From assembly GCF_001307315.1 (NCBI RefSeq), contig NZ_LGUC01000001.1, positions 1,054,001 to 1,118,000 of the forward strand: a stretch of DNA of 64,000 bases, written 5' to 3'. This document shows positions 1 to 8,892 of this stretch, piece after piece (within the stretch, counting starts at the first letter, position 1; the number at the start of each line of letters is the position of its first letter). This DNA is from Halolamina pelagica. GTDB lineage: Archaea; Halobacteriota; Halobacteria; Halobacteriales; Haloferacaceae. The position numbers and the translations under genes are program-made. A model generated the notes under the pieces. The model did no database searches. It saw nothing but the letters and a program-made list of their open reading frames with translations, and was not told where the DNA came from.

Positions 1-443
1 TCGACACCGCGGACGGCTGGTTCGAGGTGTTCCTCGCGAGCGAGACAGTCGAGAAGACGTACCTGGGCGAGCTGTCGGTGGGGGACCCGGTCAACATCGA
101 GCGCGCGCTCCCGGCCGACGGGCGCTTCGACGGCCACGTCGTGCAGGGGCACGTCGACACCACCGCGACCGTCGAGGCGATCGAGCAGGTGGGCGAGGAC
201 TGGCGCTACACGTTCTCTCTCCCCGCCGAACTGAGTCAGTACGTGGTCGAGAAGGGGTCGATCGCCGTCGACGGCATCAGCCTCACCGTCGCCGCGCGCG
301 ACGAGGATCGCTTCGAGGTCGCGATCATCCCGGCGACCCGCGAGATCACGACGCTGTCGGCGAAAACCGTCGGCGACCCGGTCCACCTGGAGGTAGACGT
401 GATGGCGAAGTACGTCGAGCGGATGACGGACGGCTATCGCTGA
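1..443 (+). CDS. ribE: Riboflavin synthase, alpha-type (5' end outside window)
   Basis: Catalyses dismutation of two 6,7-dimethyl-8-ribityllumazine molecules to riboflavin, the last step of riboflavin synthesis in the cytosol. The reading frame is open from base 3, so the gene begins upstream. The visible part covers the end of the first lumazine-binding barrel and the whole second barrel: the linker 'VGDPVNIERAL', then 'GHVVQGHVDTTA' and 'KGSIAVDGISLTV', which are hallmark motifs of the bacterial-type trimeric enzyme. It ends with 'VDVMAKYVERM', the usual C-terminal helix. This is the bacterial-type alpha subunit, not the lumazine-synthase-like enzyme of methanogens. Family assignment is firm; the missing N-terminus cannot be judged. 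Confidence 0.93.
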   Translation, partial: DTADGWFEVFLASETVEKTYLGELSVGDPVNIERALPADGRFDGHVVQGHVDTTATVEAIEQVGEDWRYTFSLPAELSQYVVEKGSIAVDGISLTVAARDEDRFEVAIIPATREITTLSAKTVGDPVHLEVDVMAKYVERMTDGYR

Positions 444-460
444 GTCGTCGTCGCGTCGAT

Positions 461-748
461 TCAGTCGGCCTGCCCGGAGCAGGCTTCCGCGCCGCCGTCG
501 GCCTGGACGGGCTCGGGCGGGTTCAGCTGGTAGAGATTCTGTCGCGCGTCGGCGAAGTAGACGTCCTCGTCGACGACCCCGATCCCTTCCAGTCGTTCCA
601 GTGCGTAGCGAACCGTCCGTGCAGAGAGCATCGACTCCTCGACGATCCCTTTCTGCGTCAGCGGGCCGTCGTACTCGAGCACTTTGAACACGAGCTTGGC
701 ACTTGGTGGGAGGTCGTCGAGGCCCTCCTCGTCAGTCTCAGTCATCAT
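461..748 (-). CDS. Small MarR-like winged-helix transcriptional regulator
   Basis: A 95-residue protein consisting almost only of a winged helix-turn-helix. 'LPPSAKLVFKVLEYDGPLTQ' begins the domain, the recognition helix is around 'ESMLSARTVRYALERLEGIG', and the wing follows. It resembles the short MarR-type regulators common in haloarchaea that are annotated without known target. The start is placed at one of two adjacent ATG codons (748 or 745); a longer frame to 820 exists but its extension does not look like protein. The tail 'GGAEACSGQAD' is low complexity. Ligand and targets are unknown. It is convergent with riboflavin synthase, 17 bases apart. Confidence 0.75.
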   Translation of the reverse strand: MMTETDEEGLDDLPPSAKLVFKVLEYDGPLTQKGIVEESMLSARTVRYALERLEGIGVVDEDVYFADARQNLYQLNPPEPVQADGGAEACSGQAD

Positions 749-858
749 TTCGGATCGAAACCCTCCACCGGCATAAATCTTCGTGGACTGGTGTCGTGGC
801 CCAACACGTCCGACAGCCAAGCGAACTCCTTTTGTCGGCGCGTCACGGAGTCGTCGGC

Positions 859-1173
859 ATGGCTACGGAGAGTTCTCGCGGGCTGTCGGACCACGTCCGC
901 GGGGTAACCGTCACGACGCTCGCCTGTCTGGCCGGCGTTATCGCGGCCGTCGTGACCGCGATCGTGTTCGGTACCGACCCGTCGGCGGTGTCGACGACGA
1001 CGCCGTTAGCGGTCGTCGCGGCGTTCGTCATCGCTCAGTACCCGATCCTCTATGCCCTCCGCGTCGACGTGTCGGCGTTCGGCATCAAGGACAATCTCTA
1101 CGTCGCGTTCATGACGTTCGCGCTCTGGTTCCTGAGCAACACCATCATGCTCTCGACCGGAGTGAGTTTCTGA
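859..1173 (+). CDS. EMC6-like small membrane protein
   Basis: A 104-residue protein with three predicted transmembrane segments (about residues 14-37, 45-66 and 76-98) and a short polar N-terminus. This matches the archaeal EMC6-like family, related to the eukaryotic ER membrane complex subunit, which is thought to help insert membrane proteins; the role in archaea is inferred, not shown. The start ATG at 859 is chosen because the transmembrane pattern begins shortly after it. Its stop overlaps the start of the Rli1 gene (TGATG), so the two are translationally coupled. Coupling to a ribosome-recycling ATPase fits a co-translational role. Confidence 0.7.
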   Translation: MATESSRGLSDHVRGVTVTTLACLAGVIAAVVTAIVFGTDPSAVSTTTPLAVVAAFVIAQYPILYALRVDVSAFGIKDNLYVAFMTFALWFLSNTIMLSTGVSF

Positions 1174-2987
1174 TGTCCAGCGACAGTATCGCGGTCGTGG
1201 ATCTGGATCGCTGCCAGCCCGACCGATGTAACTACGAGTGCCAGAACTTCTGCCCGCCCAACCGGACGGGCAAGGAGTGCATCACACTCCGCGGTGAGGA
1301 CGCGATGGAGGGCGACCCCGACCAGATCCACATCTCCGAGGAGATCTGTCTGGGCGAGTCCTGCGGCATCTGCGTCGAGAAGTGTCCCTTCGACGCGATC
1401 GAGATCATCAACCTCCCCTCGGAACTCGAGGAGGAGCCCGTCCACCGCTACGGCGACAACGCGTTCGCGCTGTACGGACTGCCGACGCCCGAACCGGGCA
1501 AGGTGACCGGGATCCTCGGCCCCAACGGGATCGGGAAGTCGACCGCCGTTCACGCGCTGGCTGGCGAGACGACGCCCAACCTCGGCGAGTACGAAGGCGA
1601 TTCGGACTGGGAGGCGGTGCTCGACCGCTACCGCGGCACCGAGCTCCAGAACTACCTCGAACAGCTGATCGACGGCGAGATCGAGGTCGCGCGCAAGCCC
1701 CAGTACGTCGACCAGATCCCCAAGCAGTTCGACGGGAAGGTGCGCCAGCTGCTCGAACGGACCGACGAGCGCGGCGAACTCGACTACCTCGTCGACGAGC
1801 TCTCGATCCGGCCGGTGCTGGACCAGGCGATCGACTCCATCTCCGGCGGGGAGCTCCAGCGCGTCGCGCTCGCGGCCACGCTGGCTCGGGACGTGGATTT
1901 CTACTTCCTCGACGAGATCACGCCGTACCTCGACATCAGCCAGCGGATGACTGCCGCCCAGCTGATCCAGGAGCTCTCGGAGGACGGCGACCGCTCGATG
2001 CTGGTCGTCGAGCACGACCTCGCGATCCTCGACCTGCTCGCGGACACGCTGCACATCACCTACGGGGAGCCCGGCGCGTACGGTGTCGTCACCGACCCCA
2101 AATCGGTCCGTAACGGCATCAACGAGTACCTCTCGGGCTACCTCGACAACGAGAACATGCGGATCCGCCCCGAGTCGATCACGTTCGAGGAGCACGCGCC
2201 GCGTGCCGCCACGAAGGGCCAGCCGCTGGTCGAGTACCCCGACCTGCACAAGTCCTACGGCGAGGGCGAGTTCTCCCTCGACGTGGAGGCCGGCACCATC
2301 TACGAGTCGGAAGTGCTGGGCGTCGTCGGCCCCAACGGGATCGGGAAGTCGACACTCGCGAAGATGTTCACTGGCGCGCTCGATCCCGACGAGGGCGAAC
2401 TCGACACGCAACTGGATATCGCGTACAAACCCCAGTACATCGAGATCGACCAGCCAATGCGGGTCGACGCGTTCCTCTCGTCGATCACCGATCAGTTCGG
2501 CTCCTCGTACTGGAACACCGAGATCGCCCAGCCGCTCCAGCTGGAGCGGATCATGGAGCAGAACCTCGACGACCTCTCGGGCGGGGAGCGTCAGCGCGTC
2601 GCGATCGCCGCCTGCCTCTCCGAGGACGCCGACCTCTACCTGCTCGACGAGCCCTCCGCCCACCTCGACGTGGAGCAACGCGTGCAGGCCACCTCCGCGA
2701 TCCGCCGCTACACCGAGAACCACGACGCGACGGCGATGGTGATCGATCACGACATCTACATGATCGACCTGCTGTCCGACCGTCTGATGGTGTTCGACGG
2801 CGAACCCGCCGACCACGGGACCGCCCGCCCGGCCCAGGAGATGCGCGCCGGCATGAACGATTTCCTGGCGGATCTGGACATCACGTTCCGCCGCGACGAG
2901 CGGACGGGCCGCCCCCGGATCAACAAGCCCGGCAGCCAGAAAGACCGCGAGCAGAAGCGCGACGGCGAGTACTACTACGCCAACTAA
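1173..2987 (+). CDS. rli1: Ribosome recycling ATPase ABCE1/Rli1
   Basis: A 604-residue soluble twin-ATPase that splits ribosomes after termination together with aRF1/Pelota. The N-terminus holds two ferredoxin-like 4Fe-4S sites: 'CQPDRCNYECQNFCPP' and 'CLGESCGICVEKCPF'. Two ABC domains follow, each with Walker A 'GPNGIGKST' (residues about 116 and 386). The signatures are 'ISGGELQR' and 'LSGGERQR', and the Walker B/D-loop segments are 'DEITPYLD' and 'DEPSAHLD'. The order FeS-NBD1-NBD2 and the length match the family exactly. The ATG overlaps the stop of the upstream EMC6-like gene. Essential in archaea. Confidence 0.97.
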   Translation: MSSDSIAVVDLDRCQPDRCNYECQNFCPPNRTGKECITLRGEDAMEGDPDQIHISEEICLGESCGICVEKCPFDAIEIINLPSELEEEPVHRYGDNAFALYGLPTPEPGKVTGILGPNGIGKSTAVHALAGETTPNLGEYEGDSDWEAVLDRYRGTELQNYLEQLIDGEIEVARKPQYVDQIPKQFDGKVRQLLERTDERGELDYLVDELSIRPVLDQAIDSISGGELQRVALAATLARDVDFYFLDEITPYLDISQRMTAAQLIQELSEDGDRSMLVVEHDLAILDLLADTLHITYGEPGAYGVVTDPKSVRNGINEYLSGYLDNENMRIRPESITFEEHAPRAATKGQPLVEYPDLHKSYGEGEFSLDVEAGTIYESEVLGVVGPNGIGKSTLAKMFTGALDPDEGELDTQLDIAYKPQYIEIDQPMRVDAFLSSITDQFGSSYWNTEIAQPLQLERIMEQNLDDLSGGERQRVAIAACLSEDADLYLLDEPSAHLDVEQRVQATSAIRRYTENHDATAMVIDHDIYMIDLLSDRLMVFDGEPADHGTARPAQEMRAGMNDFLADLDITFRRDERTGRPRINKPGSQKDREQKRDGEYYYAN

Positions 2988-3045
2988 GCCGCGACCGTTT
3001 TCCGGAACCGCCCGACTATAACTCCGCCCGCCCGTACTCCCGAGT

Positions 3046-3921
3046 ATGCTCCGCCTCGCCGTCGCCACCCAACAGGAGACGTTCGAGCGCATCCGCGACC
3101 CGCTTGCCGACCGCGGGATCGAGGTCGTCGCCGTGCAAGCCAGCGAGCGAACGCTGTCGCTTGCGGATCCGGCCCTGCCGAGCGTCGACGCCGGGCTCGT
3201 GTTCCCTTCCCGGCTGATGGAGGGCGGCGCCGTCGCGGCCGCGCTCGACGTGCCCTGGGTCAACGACCGCGAGGCGATCCTCACCTCCCGCAACAAGGCG
3301 GGGGCGCTCGCCGCCCTCGCCGCCGCCGACCTCCCCGTCCCCGAGACCACGCTCGTCTCCAACCCCGTCGACGACGACGCCGTCACCGCCGCCGCCGAGA
3401 CGCTTCAGGCCCACGCCGGGACCGACTCACTCGTCGTCAAGCCCAACTCGACCACCCGCGGCGTCGGCGTCGCCCGCGTCGAAGATCCGGACTCGCTGCT
3501 GGGCGTGACCGACTACCTCGACCTCGTGCACGACTTCCGAGCCACCGGCGATCGCTCGTACCTGCTCCAGGAGTACCTCCCCGACGCGCGGGACTACCGC
3601 GCGATGATCGTCGACGGCGAGTACGCCGGCGCCGTCGAGCGGCGGCTGCCGGCAGCGGAGACCGAGGCGGGGAAGTGGAAACACAACGTCCACCGCGGTG
3701 CGGTGGCGGAGGGCGTCTCGCTCCCGCCGGCGGCACGGGAACTCGCCGAACGCGCGGCCGACGTGCTGGGTATCGACTACCTCGGCGTCGACCTCCTCGA
3801 GACCGAGGACCGACTGGTCGTCAACGAGACCAACGCGCGCCCGACGGTCGACGACGCGACGAAGTACGAGCCCGGCTTTTACGACCGACTGGCGGCGCTG
3901 ATCCGGAAAACCGCGGAGTAA
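3046..3921 (+). CDS. RimK-family ATP-grasp ligase
   Basis: A 291-residue ATP-grasp enzyme of the RimK/LysX/MptN group, which join an amino acid (often glutamate) to a carboxyl group using ATP. Visible features are an N-terminal pre-ATP-grasp domain ('DAGLVFPSRLMEGG'), the ATP-binding lysine segment 'SLVVKPNSTTRGVGVARV' (glycine-rich loop), 'LLQEYLPDARDYRAMIVDG', and the C-terminal metal site 'YLGVDLLETEDRLVVNETNA', in which the E and N would bind magnesium. The substrate cannot be read from sequence; candidates include ribosomal S6, tetrahydrofolate/F420-type cofactors or LysW-like carriers. None of these partners is adjacent. It starts 58 bases after Rli1. Confidence 0.85.
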   Translation: MLRLAVATQQETFERIRDPLADRGIEVVAVQASERTLSLADPALPSVDAGLVFPSRLMEGGAVAAALDVPWVNDREAILTSRNKAGALAALAAADLPVPETTLVSNPVDDDAVTAAAETLQAHAGTDSLVVKPNSTTRGVGVARVEDPDSLLGVTDYLDLVHDFRATGDRSYLLQEYLPDARDYRAMIVDGEYAGAVERRLPAAETEAGKWKHNVHRGAVAEGVSLPPAARELAERAADVLGIDYLGVDLLETEDRLVVNETNARPTVDDATKYEPGFYDRLAALIRKTAE

Positions 3922-3937
3922 GGGCGCACGGCGCCGA

Positions 3938-4278
3938 TCAGGCGAGGTCGATGTCGGCGGCGTCGTCGGACTTCTCGAAGCTGACCTCGAGCACGCCGTT
4001 GTTGAACGTCGCCTCGGCGCTGTGTTCGTCGACGCGGGTGGGGAGCCGCACCCGTTCACGGTACTCGCCGGCCTCGATCGTCAGCGTCTCCCCGTCGCAC
4101 TGCAGCGAGATCTCCTCCTTGCTCGCGCCGGGAAGGTCCGCGACGAGTCGGAGCTGGTCGCCCTCGTCGAACGCGTCGACGTGGGCGTCGCCGTCGGCCT
4201 CCTCCCGACTCCCCCCATCATCCGCTCGATCTCGTCGAAGATGTCGCCGAACGGGTCTTCGCGGTCATCCCTACGCAT
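3938..4278 (-). CDS. hsp20: Hsp20/alpha-crystallin small heat-shock protein (frameshifted)
   Basis: Small ATP-independent chaperone. The N-terminus 'MRRDDREDPFGDIFDEIERM' lies in one frame and the alpha-crystallin domain in another: 'VADLPGASKEEISLQCDGE', then 'YRERVRLPTRVDEHSAEATF' and 'NNGVLEVSFEK'. The last carries the family's G-x-L motif (here GVL). The frames join if the C6 run at 4211-4216 (G6 on the coding strand) had one more base, giving a protein of about 113 residues, normal for haloarchaeal Hsp20. I therefore read it as one gene with a probable sequencing indel. Divergent from pgk with a 130-base shared upstream region. Confidence 0.8.
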
Positions 4279-4384
4279 GGGAGAGGGTAGACCAGCACCG
4301 CTCAAAAGCCTTCTGTCGGTGGCTATCGTGGTCCCTTCCCCGAATCTCGTCGGTCGACGCCGACGGAACCGGTCGGTTTGAAGT

Positions 4385-4402
4385 GCGATTGGCCCCAATC
4401 GC
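4385..4402. promoter_or_regulatory. 18-bp inverted repeat just before pgk
   Basis: GCGATTGG-CC-CCAATCGC is an interrupted palindrome with perfect 8-base arms, ending 6 bases before the pgk ATG. If pgk is leaderless, this sits over the promoter start region, where a dimeric repressor could act. Alternatively it could be a hairpin at the transcript start. Role inferred from position only. Confidence 0.4.
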
Positions 4403-4408
4403 GGGACG

Positions 4409-5647
4409 ATGGCTTCTTTCGCGACGCTCGATGCGCTGGCCGGGCGGTTCTCGGAAGCCCGGGTGCTCGTTCGCCTCGACCTCAACTCCCCGATCGAGGA
4501 CGGAACCGTCCAGGACAACCGTCGGTTCGAGCGCCACGCCCGCACCGTTTCGGAGCTGGCGGGGGCCGGCCACCGGGTGGTCTGTCTGGCTCACCAGGGC
4601 CGCCCCGGCCGCGACGACTTCACCCACCTCGATCAGCACGCCGGGATCCTGAGCGACTACCTCGACCGCGACGTGCAGTACGTCGACGACATCTGCGGCG
4701 CGACGGCGATCGACGCGATCGCGGACGCCGAGCCGGGCGAGGTGCTGCTGCTGGACAACGTCCGGATGCACGACGACGAACTCGCCGACCGCGACCCCGA
4801 AGCCCACGCCGACGCCGACCTGGTCACGACGCTCGCCGAGGCCGCCGACGCCTACGTCAACGACGCCTACTCGGCTGCCCACCGCGGCCACGCCTCGCTC
4901 GTAGGGTTCCCGCACGTGCTTCCGGCCTACGCCGGCCGCGTGATGGAGACGGAGTACGAGGCCAACTCCGCCATCGCCACCCGAGAGTTCGACGGGCAGG
5001 TGACGATGGTCGTCGGCGGGACGAAAGCGACCGACGTGATTCAGGTGATGGACGCCATCGGCGACAAGGTCGACGCGTTCTGTCTGGGCGGCATCGCGGG
5101 CGAACTGTTCCTCCGGGCGGCAGGCCACCCCGTGGGCCACGACGTGGGCGGCTCGGACCGCTTCGACGAGCAGTGGGAACGAAACGAGGAGACGATCCGG
5201 GCCGTGCTCGACGAGCGCGGCGATCAGATCCACCTGCCGCTGGACCTGGCGTACGCGGACGAGTACGAGCAGCGCGCCGAGATCGCGCTCTGGCAGATCG
5301 ACGAGAAGAGCACGTCGTTCCTCGACGTCGGCTCGGCGTCGATCGACAGCTACCGCGACATCGTCGCCGACAGCGAGGCGGTGTTCGTGAAGGGCGCGCT
5401 GGGCGTCTTCGAGGACGAGCGCTTCGCCGACGGCACGGTGGGCGTGCTCGAGGCGATCGCCGACACCGACTGCTTCTCGGTCGTCGGCGGCGGCGACACC
5501 TCCCGCGCGATCGGGATGTACGGGCTGGACGAAGCCGACTTCTCACACGTCTCGATCGCCGGCGGCGCGTACATCCGTGCGCTCACGGGCGAGCCGCTGG
5601 TCGCCGTCGAGACGCTGGAGAACTGCCGACCGAAAACGGAAGCGTAG
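4409..5647 (+). CDS. pgk: Phosphoglycerate kinase
   Basis: Interconverts 1,3-bisphosphoglycerate and 3-phosphoglycerate with ADP/ATP, in lower glycolysis and gluconeogenesis. The 412-residue protein shows the N-domain substrate site 'VLVRLDLNSPI' and 'LAHQGRPG', 'LLLDNVRM', and 'YVNDAYSAAHRGHASLVGF'. The C-domain carries the nucleotide site 'VVGGTKATDVIQVMD' and the hinge/phosphate loop 'SVVGGGDTSRAI'. The final 'SHVSIAGGAYIRALTG' replaces the commoner STGGGA, a variation seen in archaeal enzymes. Convergent with GAPDH, the preceding enzyme of the pathway, with only three bases between stop codons. Confidence 0.96.
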   Translation: MASFATLDALAGRFSEARVLVRLDLNSPIEDGTVQDNRRFERHARTVSELAGAGHRVVCLAHQGRPGRDDFTHLDQHAGILSDYLDRDVQYVDDICGATAIDAIADAEPGEVLLLDNVRMHDDELADRDPEAHADADLVTTLAEAADAYVNDAYSAAHRGHASLVGFPHVLPAYAGRVMETEYEANSAIATREFDGQVTMVVGGTKATDVIQVMDAIGDKVDAFCLGGIAGELFLRAAGHPVGHDVGGSDRFDEQWERNEETIRAVLDERGDQIHLPLDLAYADEYEQRAEIALWQIDEKSTSFLDVGSASIDSYRDIVADSEAVFVKGALGVFEDERFADGTVGVLEAIADTDCFSVVGGGDTSRAIGMYGLDEADFSHVSIAGGAYIRALTGEPLVAVETLENCRPKTEA

Positions 5648-5650
5648 CCG

Positions 5651-6676
5651 TTACAGGTCCCGACCGAGCCCCATTCCGAGGGTCTCGTTCGTCGTCGCGA
5701 TGCTCTCGGCTTTGCTCGCGCTGTCGGTGATCGCGCGGATCGCGTCGACGTTCTCCGGCACCACGTCGGACTCCTGGTGGATCGCCTGGAACAGGTAGAG
5801 ATCGTTTCCACGGATGGCGATGGAGTCCGCCCAGATGCAGTTCTCCCAGACGTCGCCGCGGGAGCGGCCGCTGTCGAGCGCGAACTCCTTGAGCTTGCCC
5901 GAGCCGTCGATGCCCGCGTAGCCGGGAACCAGGAACGTCCGGGACTCCTCGGCGAGCAGGTCGCGGACCGCCTCGGCGTCGGCGTCGCTCTCGAGGGTGA
6001 CGTTCACCGAGTGCATATGCATCAGCGTCGCCGGCACCTTCAGCCCGAGCGTGTCGATCGAAATATCCGGGAAGATCGTCTTCACGTCCGGGCCGTGGTG
6101 GCTCGGCAGCGAGACGGGATCGGGGAGGATGTCGTCGATGGGGCCGCGGCCGGTCTGGCCGGGGTCGCCGCCGCGGCGCACCAGCGTCACCCGTGCCTTC
6201 TCGACGCCGTACTCCTCACGCAGCGGCGCGAGCAGGCGTGAGAGGCCTGTCGTGTTACAGGAGACGACGCGGACGTGGTCCGCGCCGATCGCGTCCTCGT
6301 AGTTGGCGCGGGCGTTGAACGACGTGTCGGCCACATCGGCGTCCTCGCCGCCCTGGTAGATCGCGGGCGTGTCGTGGGCCTCGTACACGTCGCGGTTCTG
6401 GGCGCCGATGCCGCTGGGGGTGGCGTCGACGATCACGTCCGCGGCCTCGACGAGGTCGTCGAGATCGCCGGCGACGGGGATGCCGGCGTCGTCGAACAGC
6501 TCGCGGCGCTCTTCGACGGCCGCGTGGAGGTTGTACCCCTTCGAGACGGCGGTTTCGGCCTCGAAGTTGGGCGAGGTCTTGGCGACCCCGACGATCTCCA
6601 TGTCGCGCTGTGCGACGACCGCGTCGGCGACGCGTTTCCCGATGGTGCCGTAGCCGACCACACCGACTTGGATCAT
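5651..6676 (-). CDS. gap: Type II glyceraldehyde-3-phosphate dehydrogenase
   Basis: A 341-residue archaeal (type II) GAPDH, NAD(P)-dependent, mostly used in gluconeogenesis in haloarchaea. It has the N-terminal Rossmann motif '[17 protein letters not shown]', '[11 protein letters not shown]', the catalytic cysteine in '[13 protein letters not shown]', and '[16 protein letters not shown]', characteristic of the archaeal enzyme. The start ATG at 6676 is fixed by the Rossmann strand beginning at residue 2. A TATA-like CTTATC lies 23-28 bases upstream. It faces pgk tail to tail. Confidence 0.96.
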   Translation of the reverse strand: MIQVGVVGYGTIGKRVADAVVAQRDMEIVGVAKTSPNFEAETAVSKGYNLHAAVEERRELFDDAGIPVAGDLDDLVEAADVIVDATPSGIGAQNRDVYEAHDTPAIYQGGEDADVADTSFNARANYEDAIGADHVRVVSCNTTGLSRLLAPLREEYGVEKARVTLVRRGGDPGQTGRGPIDDILPDPVSLPSHHGPDVKTIFPDISIDTLGLKVPATLMHMHSVNVTLESDADAEAVRDLLAEESRTFLVPGYAGIDGSGKLKEFALDSGRSRGDVWENCIWADSIAIRGNDLYLFQAIHQESDVVPENVDAIRAITDSASKAESIATTNETLGMGLGRDL

Positions 6677-6698
6677 GCGAGTAGATGGGGCGCTAGCC

Positions 6699-6704
6699 GA
6701 TAAG
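6699..6704 (-). promoter_or_regulatory. Putative TATA box of gap
   Basis: CTTATC on the minus strand, 23-28 bases before the gap start, the spacing expected for a leaderless haloarchaeal transcript. No upstream BRE is obvious. Confidence 0.35.
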
Positions 6705-6761
6705 TAGGCGGCGGTTCGTCGTGCGGCCGTCGACCGCGAACTGCCCCGCACGCGGACGGCC

Positions 6762-7314
6762 TCAGGACGATTCAGCTCGGTCGATCGCACACGTCCGCGG
6801 GTCGCCAGTCCGGCCGAGGAACAACAACAGCAGCGACAGGCCGACGAGGCGCAGCAGGTTCCCGTCGAACGGGAGCGTGGCCATGGCGCCGACGAAGCCG
6901 AGCGCCCCAGTACGCCGGCGCCACAGCCCGCACAGCCTGCCGCGAGAAAGCCCGGGAGCACGCCGAGCAGCGTCGACGCGTTCCGCCGACGTGCGCGTCG
7001 GGAGAGCGTGACCGCGTGCGTGGCTGCGACGCCGGTCAGCAGCGCGTAGGCCACGATCAGCCCCAGCCCGATCCAGCCGACGCTTCCGTACGTCTCTCGC
7101 GTGAGCGTCGCGACGCCGTAGAGCAGATCCCCGGATTTCGAGCCAGCAGCTGGACCGAGAACTCGGGGAACGTACTCAAGATCAGCGCGGCGTAAGTGAG
7201 CGCCGTCGCGCCGCCGGCGACGACGAGTCGTCCGTCCGACGTGAGCGGATGGACGAGCGCGGCCCGAAGCTGGTCCATCCACCCCGGGCGCCCGACCGAT
7301 CGGCCGTCGCTCAT
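6762..7314 (-). CDS. Membrane protein with intramembrane CxxC, linked to DsbA-like gene (frameshifted twice)
   Basis: A reconstructed protein of about 184 residues with four to five hydrophobic segments. The N-terminus '[20 protein letters not shown]' is followed by a membrane helix, '[20 protein letters not shown]', a polar '[10 protein letters not shown]' loop, then '[20 protein letters not shown]' and a last hydrophobic stretch ending '[11 protein letters not shown]'. Two frame breaks, at C4 runs 7129-7132 and 6905-6908, disappear if each run gains one base. The CAGC inside a membrane helix suggests thiol redox chemistry in the bilayer, by analogy with DsbB/VKOR/CcdA, although I recognise no named family. 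Its start overlaps the stop of the DsbA-like gene (ATGA), supporting a joint function. Confidence 0.65.
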
Positions 7315-8048
7315 GCGTTCAGCACCTGCTCGATCGCGTCGGCGAAGTTCTCGTAGGGGTGGGCGCCGACCAGCTTCCCGGCCGTCCCCGTCTCCCGGTT
7401 GTAGAGCACGAACCCGGGTGTCCCCCTGATGCGGGACGACTGCGCGACCGCGACGTTCGGGGCTATCGACTCACGGATCGCCTCGGTTCGGGACTCTCGA
7501 CAGTCGTCGACGGCCGCGGCGGGGACGCCCTCGGTCTCCTCGGTGATCCGGGCGAACGTCTCCTCGTCGGCCCAGTCGGTCCCCGACGCCGGCTGTGCCT
7601 CGAACACCGACGCGTGCCACCGCCAGAACGCCGCCGGGTCGTCGGCGGCGACCTGCGACCAGACACACCGGCTCCAGACCGCTGCGGGCATCGAGTACTC
7701 GCCGATGTTCGGGTAGGAGAGCGCGACCAGCCGCACGTCCCCGGTGTCGACGTGGTTTCGCCCGACCGCCGGGAGCGTCTCCCGATCGAACTGCGCACAG
7801 AACGGACAGAGGTAGTCCGTCCAGTAGTAGAGGTCGACGGGCGCGTCTGGGTTGCCGGCGATCGGGCGCCCGGCGAGTTCGACCCCGAACCCGGTGGTCT
7901 CCTGACTCGTGTGGGAACGCTCGGGGACGTAGACACCAGCATCCGAGCCCGATCGAGTGGCGAGATACGCGACGCTCCCGCCGAGTGCAACGACGCCGAC
8001 GCCGCCAGCGATCGCTCGCCGGCGGGATATCGACCGCCCGTCGCCCAT
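7311..8048 (-). CDS. DsbA-family thiol oxidoreductase, Tat-exported
   Basis: A 245-residue thioredoxin-fold protein. The N-terminus '[20 protein letters not shown]' is a twin-arginine signal without lipobox cysteine, so the product is exported or membrane-anchored. The active site is '[20 protein letters not shown]' (CPFC), followed by the helical insert typical of DsbA/BdbD proteins and the cis-proline region '[12 protein letters not shown]'. It probably introduces or rearranges disulfides in extracytoplasmic proteins. Thioredoxin lies directly upstream (adjacent codons) and the CxxC membrane protein overlaps downstream, forming a thiol-redox operon. Confidence 0.87.
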   Translation of the reverse strand: MGDGRSISRRRAIAGGVGVVALGGSVAYLATRSGSDAGVYVPERSHTSQETTGFGVELAGRPIAGNPDAPVDLYYWTDYLCPFCAQFDRETLPAVGRNHVDTGDVRLVALSYPNIGEYSMPAAVWSRCVWSQVAADDPAAFWRWHASVFEAQPASGTDWADEETFARITEETEGVPAAAVDDCRESRTEAIRESIAPNVAVAQSSRIRGTPGFVLYNRETGTAGKLVGAHPYENFADAIEQVLNA

Positions 8049-8467
8049 CTACGCGCCGGTGTGTGACGAGACGAGCGTTCGGAGCTTCGACTCGTCCTGC
8101 ATGCCGACGAGGCGCTCGACCGGCTCGCCGTCGGCGAACAGCATCATCGTCGGGACGCCGCGGACGCCGTACTCCGCGGCGAGCTGCTGATTGGCGTCGA
8201 CGTCGACTTTCGCGACCGCGGCCTCGGTGTCTTCGGCGATCGTCTCCACGACCGGTTCCAGCATCTGACACGGCCCACACCAGTCGGCGTAGAAGTCGAC
8301 CAGCACGACGCCGTGCTCGTCGGTCGTCGATTCGAGGTCGGCGGCTCCGGCGACCGGGATCGGCTCCGTCGGCGCGTCGTCCGCGTCGTCCGCGTCGTCG
8401 TCCCCTCGGCTCGCTCTCGAAGCTCTTCGAGCTTCCTCTCACGGATCTCCTCGATGTCTTCGGTCAT
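8049..8467 (-). CDS. trxA: Thioredoxin with charged N-terminal extension (frameshifted)
   Basis: Cytosolic dithiol reductant. The core reads 'GVVLVDFYADWCGPCQMLEP', with the WCGPC active site, then 'VAKVDVDANQQLAAEYGVRG' and the cis-proline 'VPTMMLFADGE'. It is preceded by an extension starting 'MTEDIEEIRERKLEELRERA' and an Asp/Ala-rich linker. The extension and the core are in different frames; one extra base in the C4 run at 8402-8405 restores a single frame of about 139 residues. Such coiled, acidic N-termini are common in haloarchaeal thioredoxins. Adjacent to the DsbA-like gene. Confidence 0.85.
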
Positions 8468-8554
8468 TACCGGCGCTTTCGCGCTCGCTGGGCTTAGGTG
8501 TTTTGCAGTTTCTGTCCAATACCGGCGGGTCGTGGCCGCCCCAGTCGGCGTCGG

Positions 8555-8892
8555 TCAGGCTGTCGCGGCAGTCCCTGTCGTGCTGGCGTCCCAGTTGTTG
8601 ATCCCGCCCCGCATCGCCTTCGCGTCGAAGCCGAGTTCGCGGAGCCGTCCGGCGGCGACGGCGGCGGTCGACCCGCTGAAACAGACGACGGCGATCTCCC
8701 GGTCGTCGGGGAGTTCGGCCGCCGAGACCTCGAGTCCGATGAAGTTCTCCCCTTGAGCTGGTCGTAGATCGGGAGACTGTGACTCCCCGGGATGTGGGCT
8801 TCCTCGTAGCTGTAGGTCGGCCGAATGTCGAGGACGTACAGCTCGTCGCCGCGCTCTCGAACCGTCTCGGCGTCGATTACAGTATTGCTCAT
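8555..8892 (-). CDS. Rhodanese-domain sulfurtransferase (frameshifted)
   Basis: A single-domain rhodanese of about 112 residues. The first half 'VLDIRPTYSYEEAHIPGSHS' and the second 'EIAVVCFSGSTAAVAAGRLR' with 'AMRGGINNWDAS' are in different frames, joined by adding one base to the C4 run at 8749-8752. The catalytic cysteine is in CFSGSTA, where the persulfide would form. It probably moves sulfane sulfur or detoxifies cyanide/sulfide; the exact acceptor is unknown. It is the first gene of the same-strand cluster with thioredoxin and the DsbA-like protein, which could reduce its persulfide. Start chosen at ATG 8892; ATG 8901 is an alternative. Confidence 0.85.

Noticed and set aside
1098-3386. 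Long open frame on the minus strand across rli1 and the RimK-like gene
   Set aside because: It is antisense to well-recognised genes; high GC makes such long shadow frames common here, and its protein lacks any family pattern.
3938-4278. Programmed frameshifting in individual genes such as hsp20 or HtrA
   Set aside because: The same type of break occurs in some nineteen genes at G/C runs without shared stimulatory structures, so sequence error explains it better.
4081-4545. Arg-rich minus-strand frame crossing the pgk start
   Set aside because: Only its last part is Hsp20-like; the rest is antisense to pgk and has no protein character.
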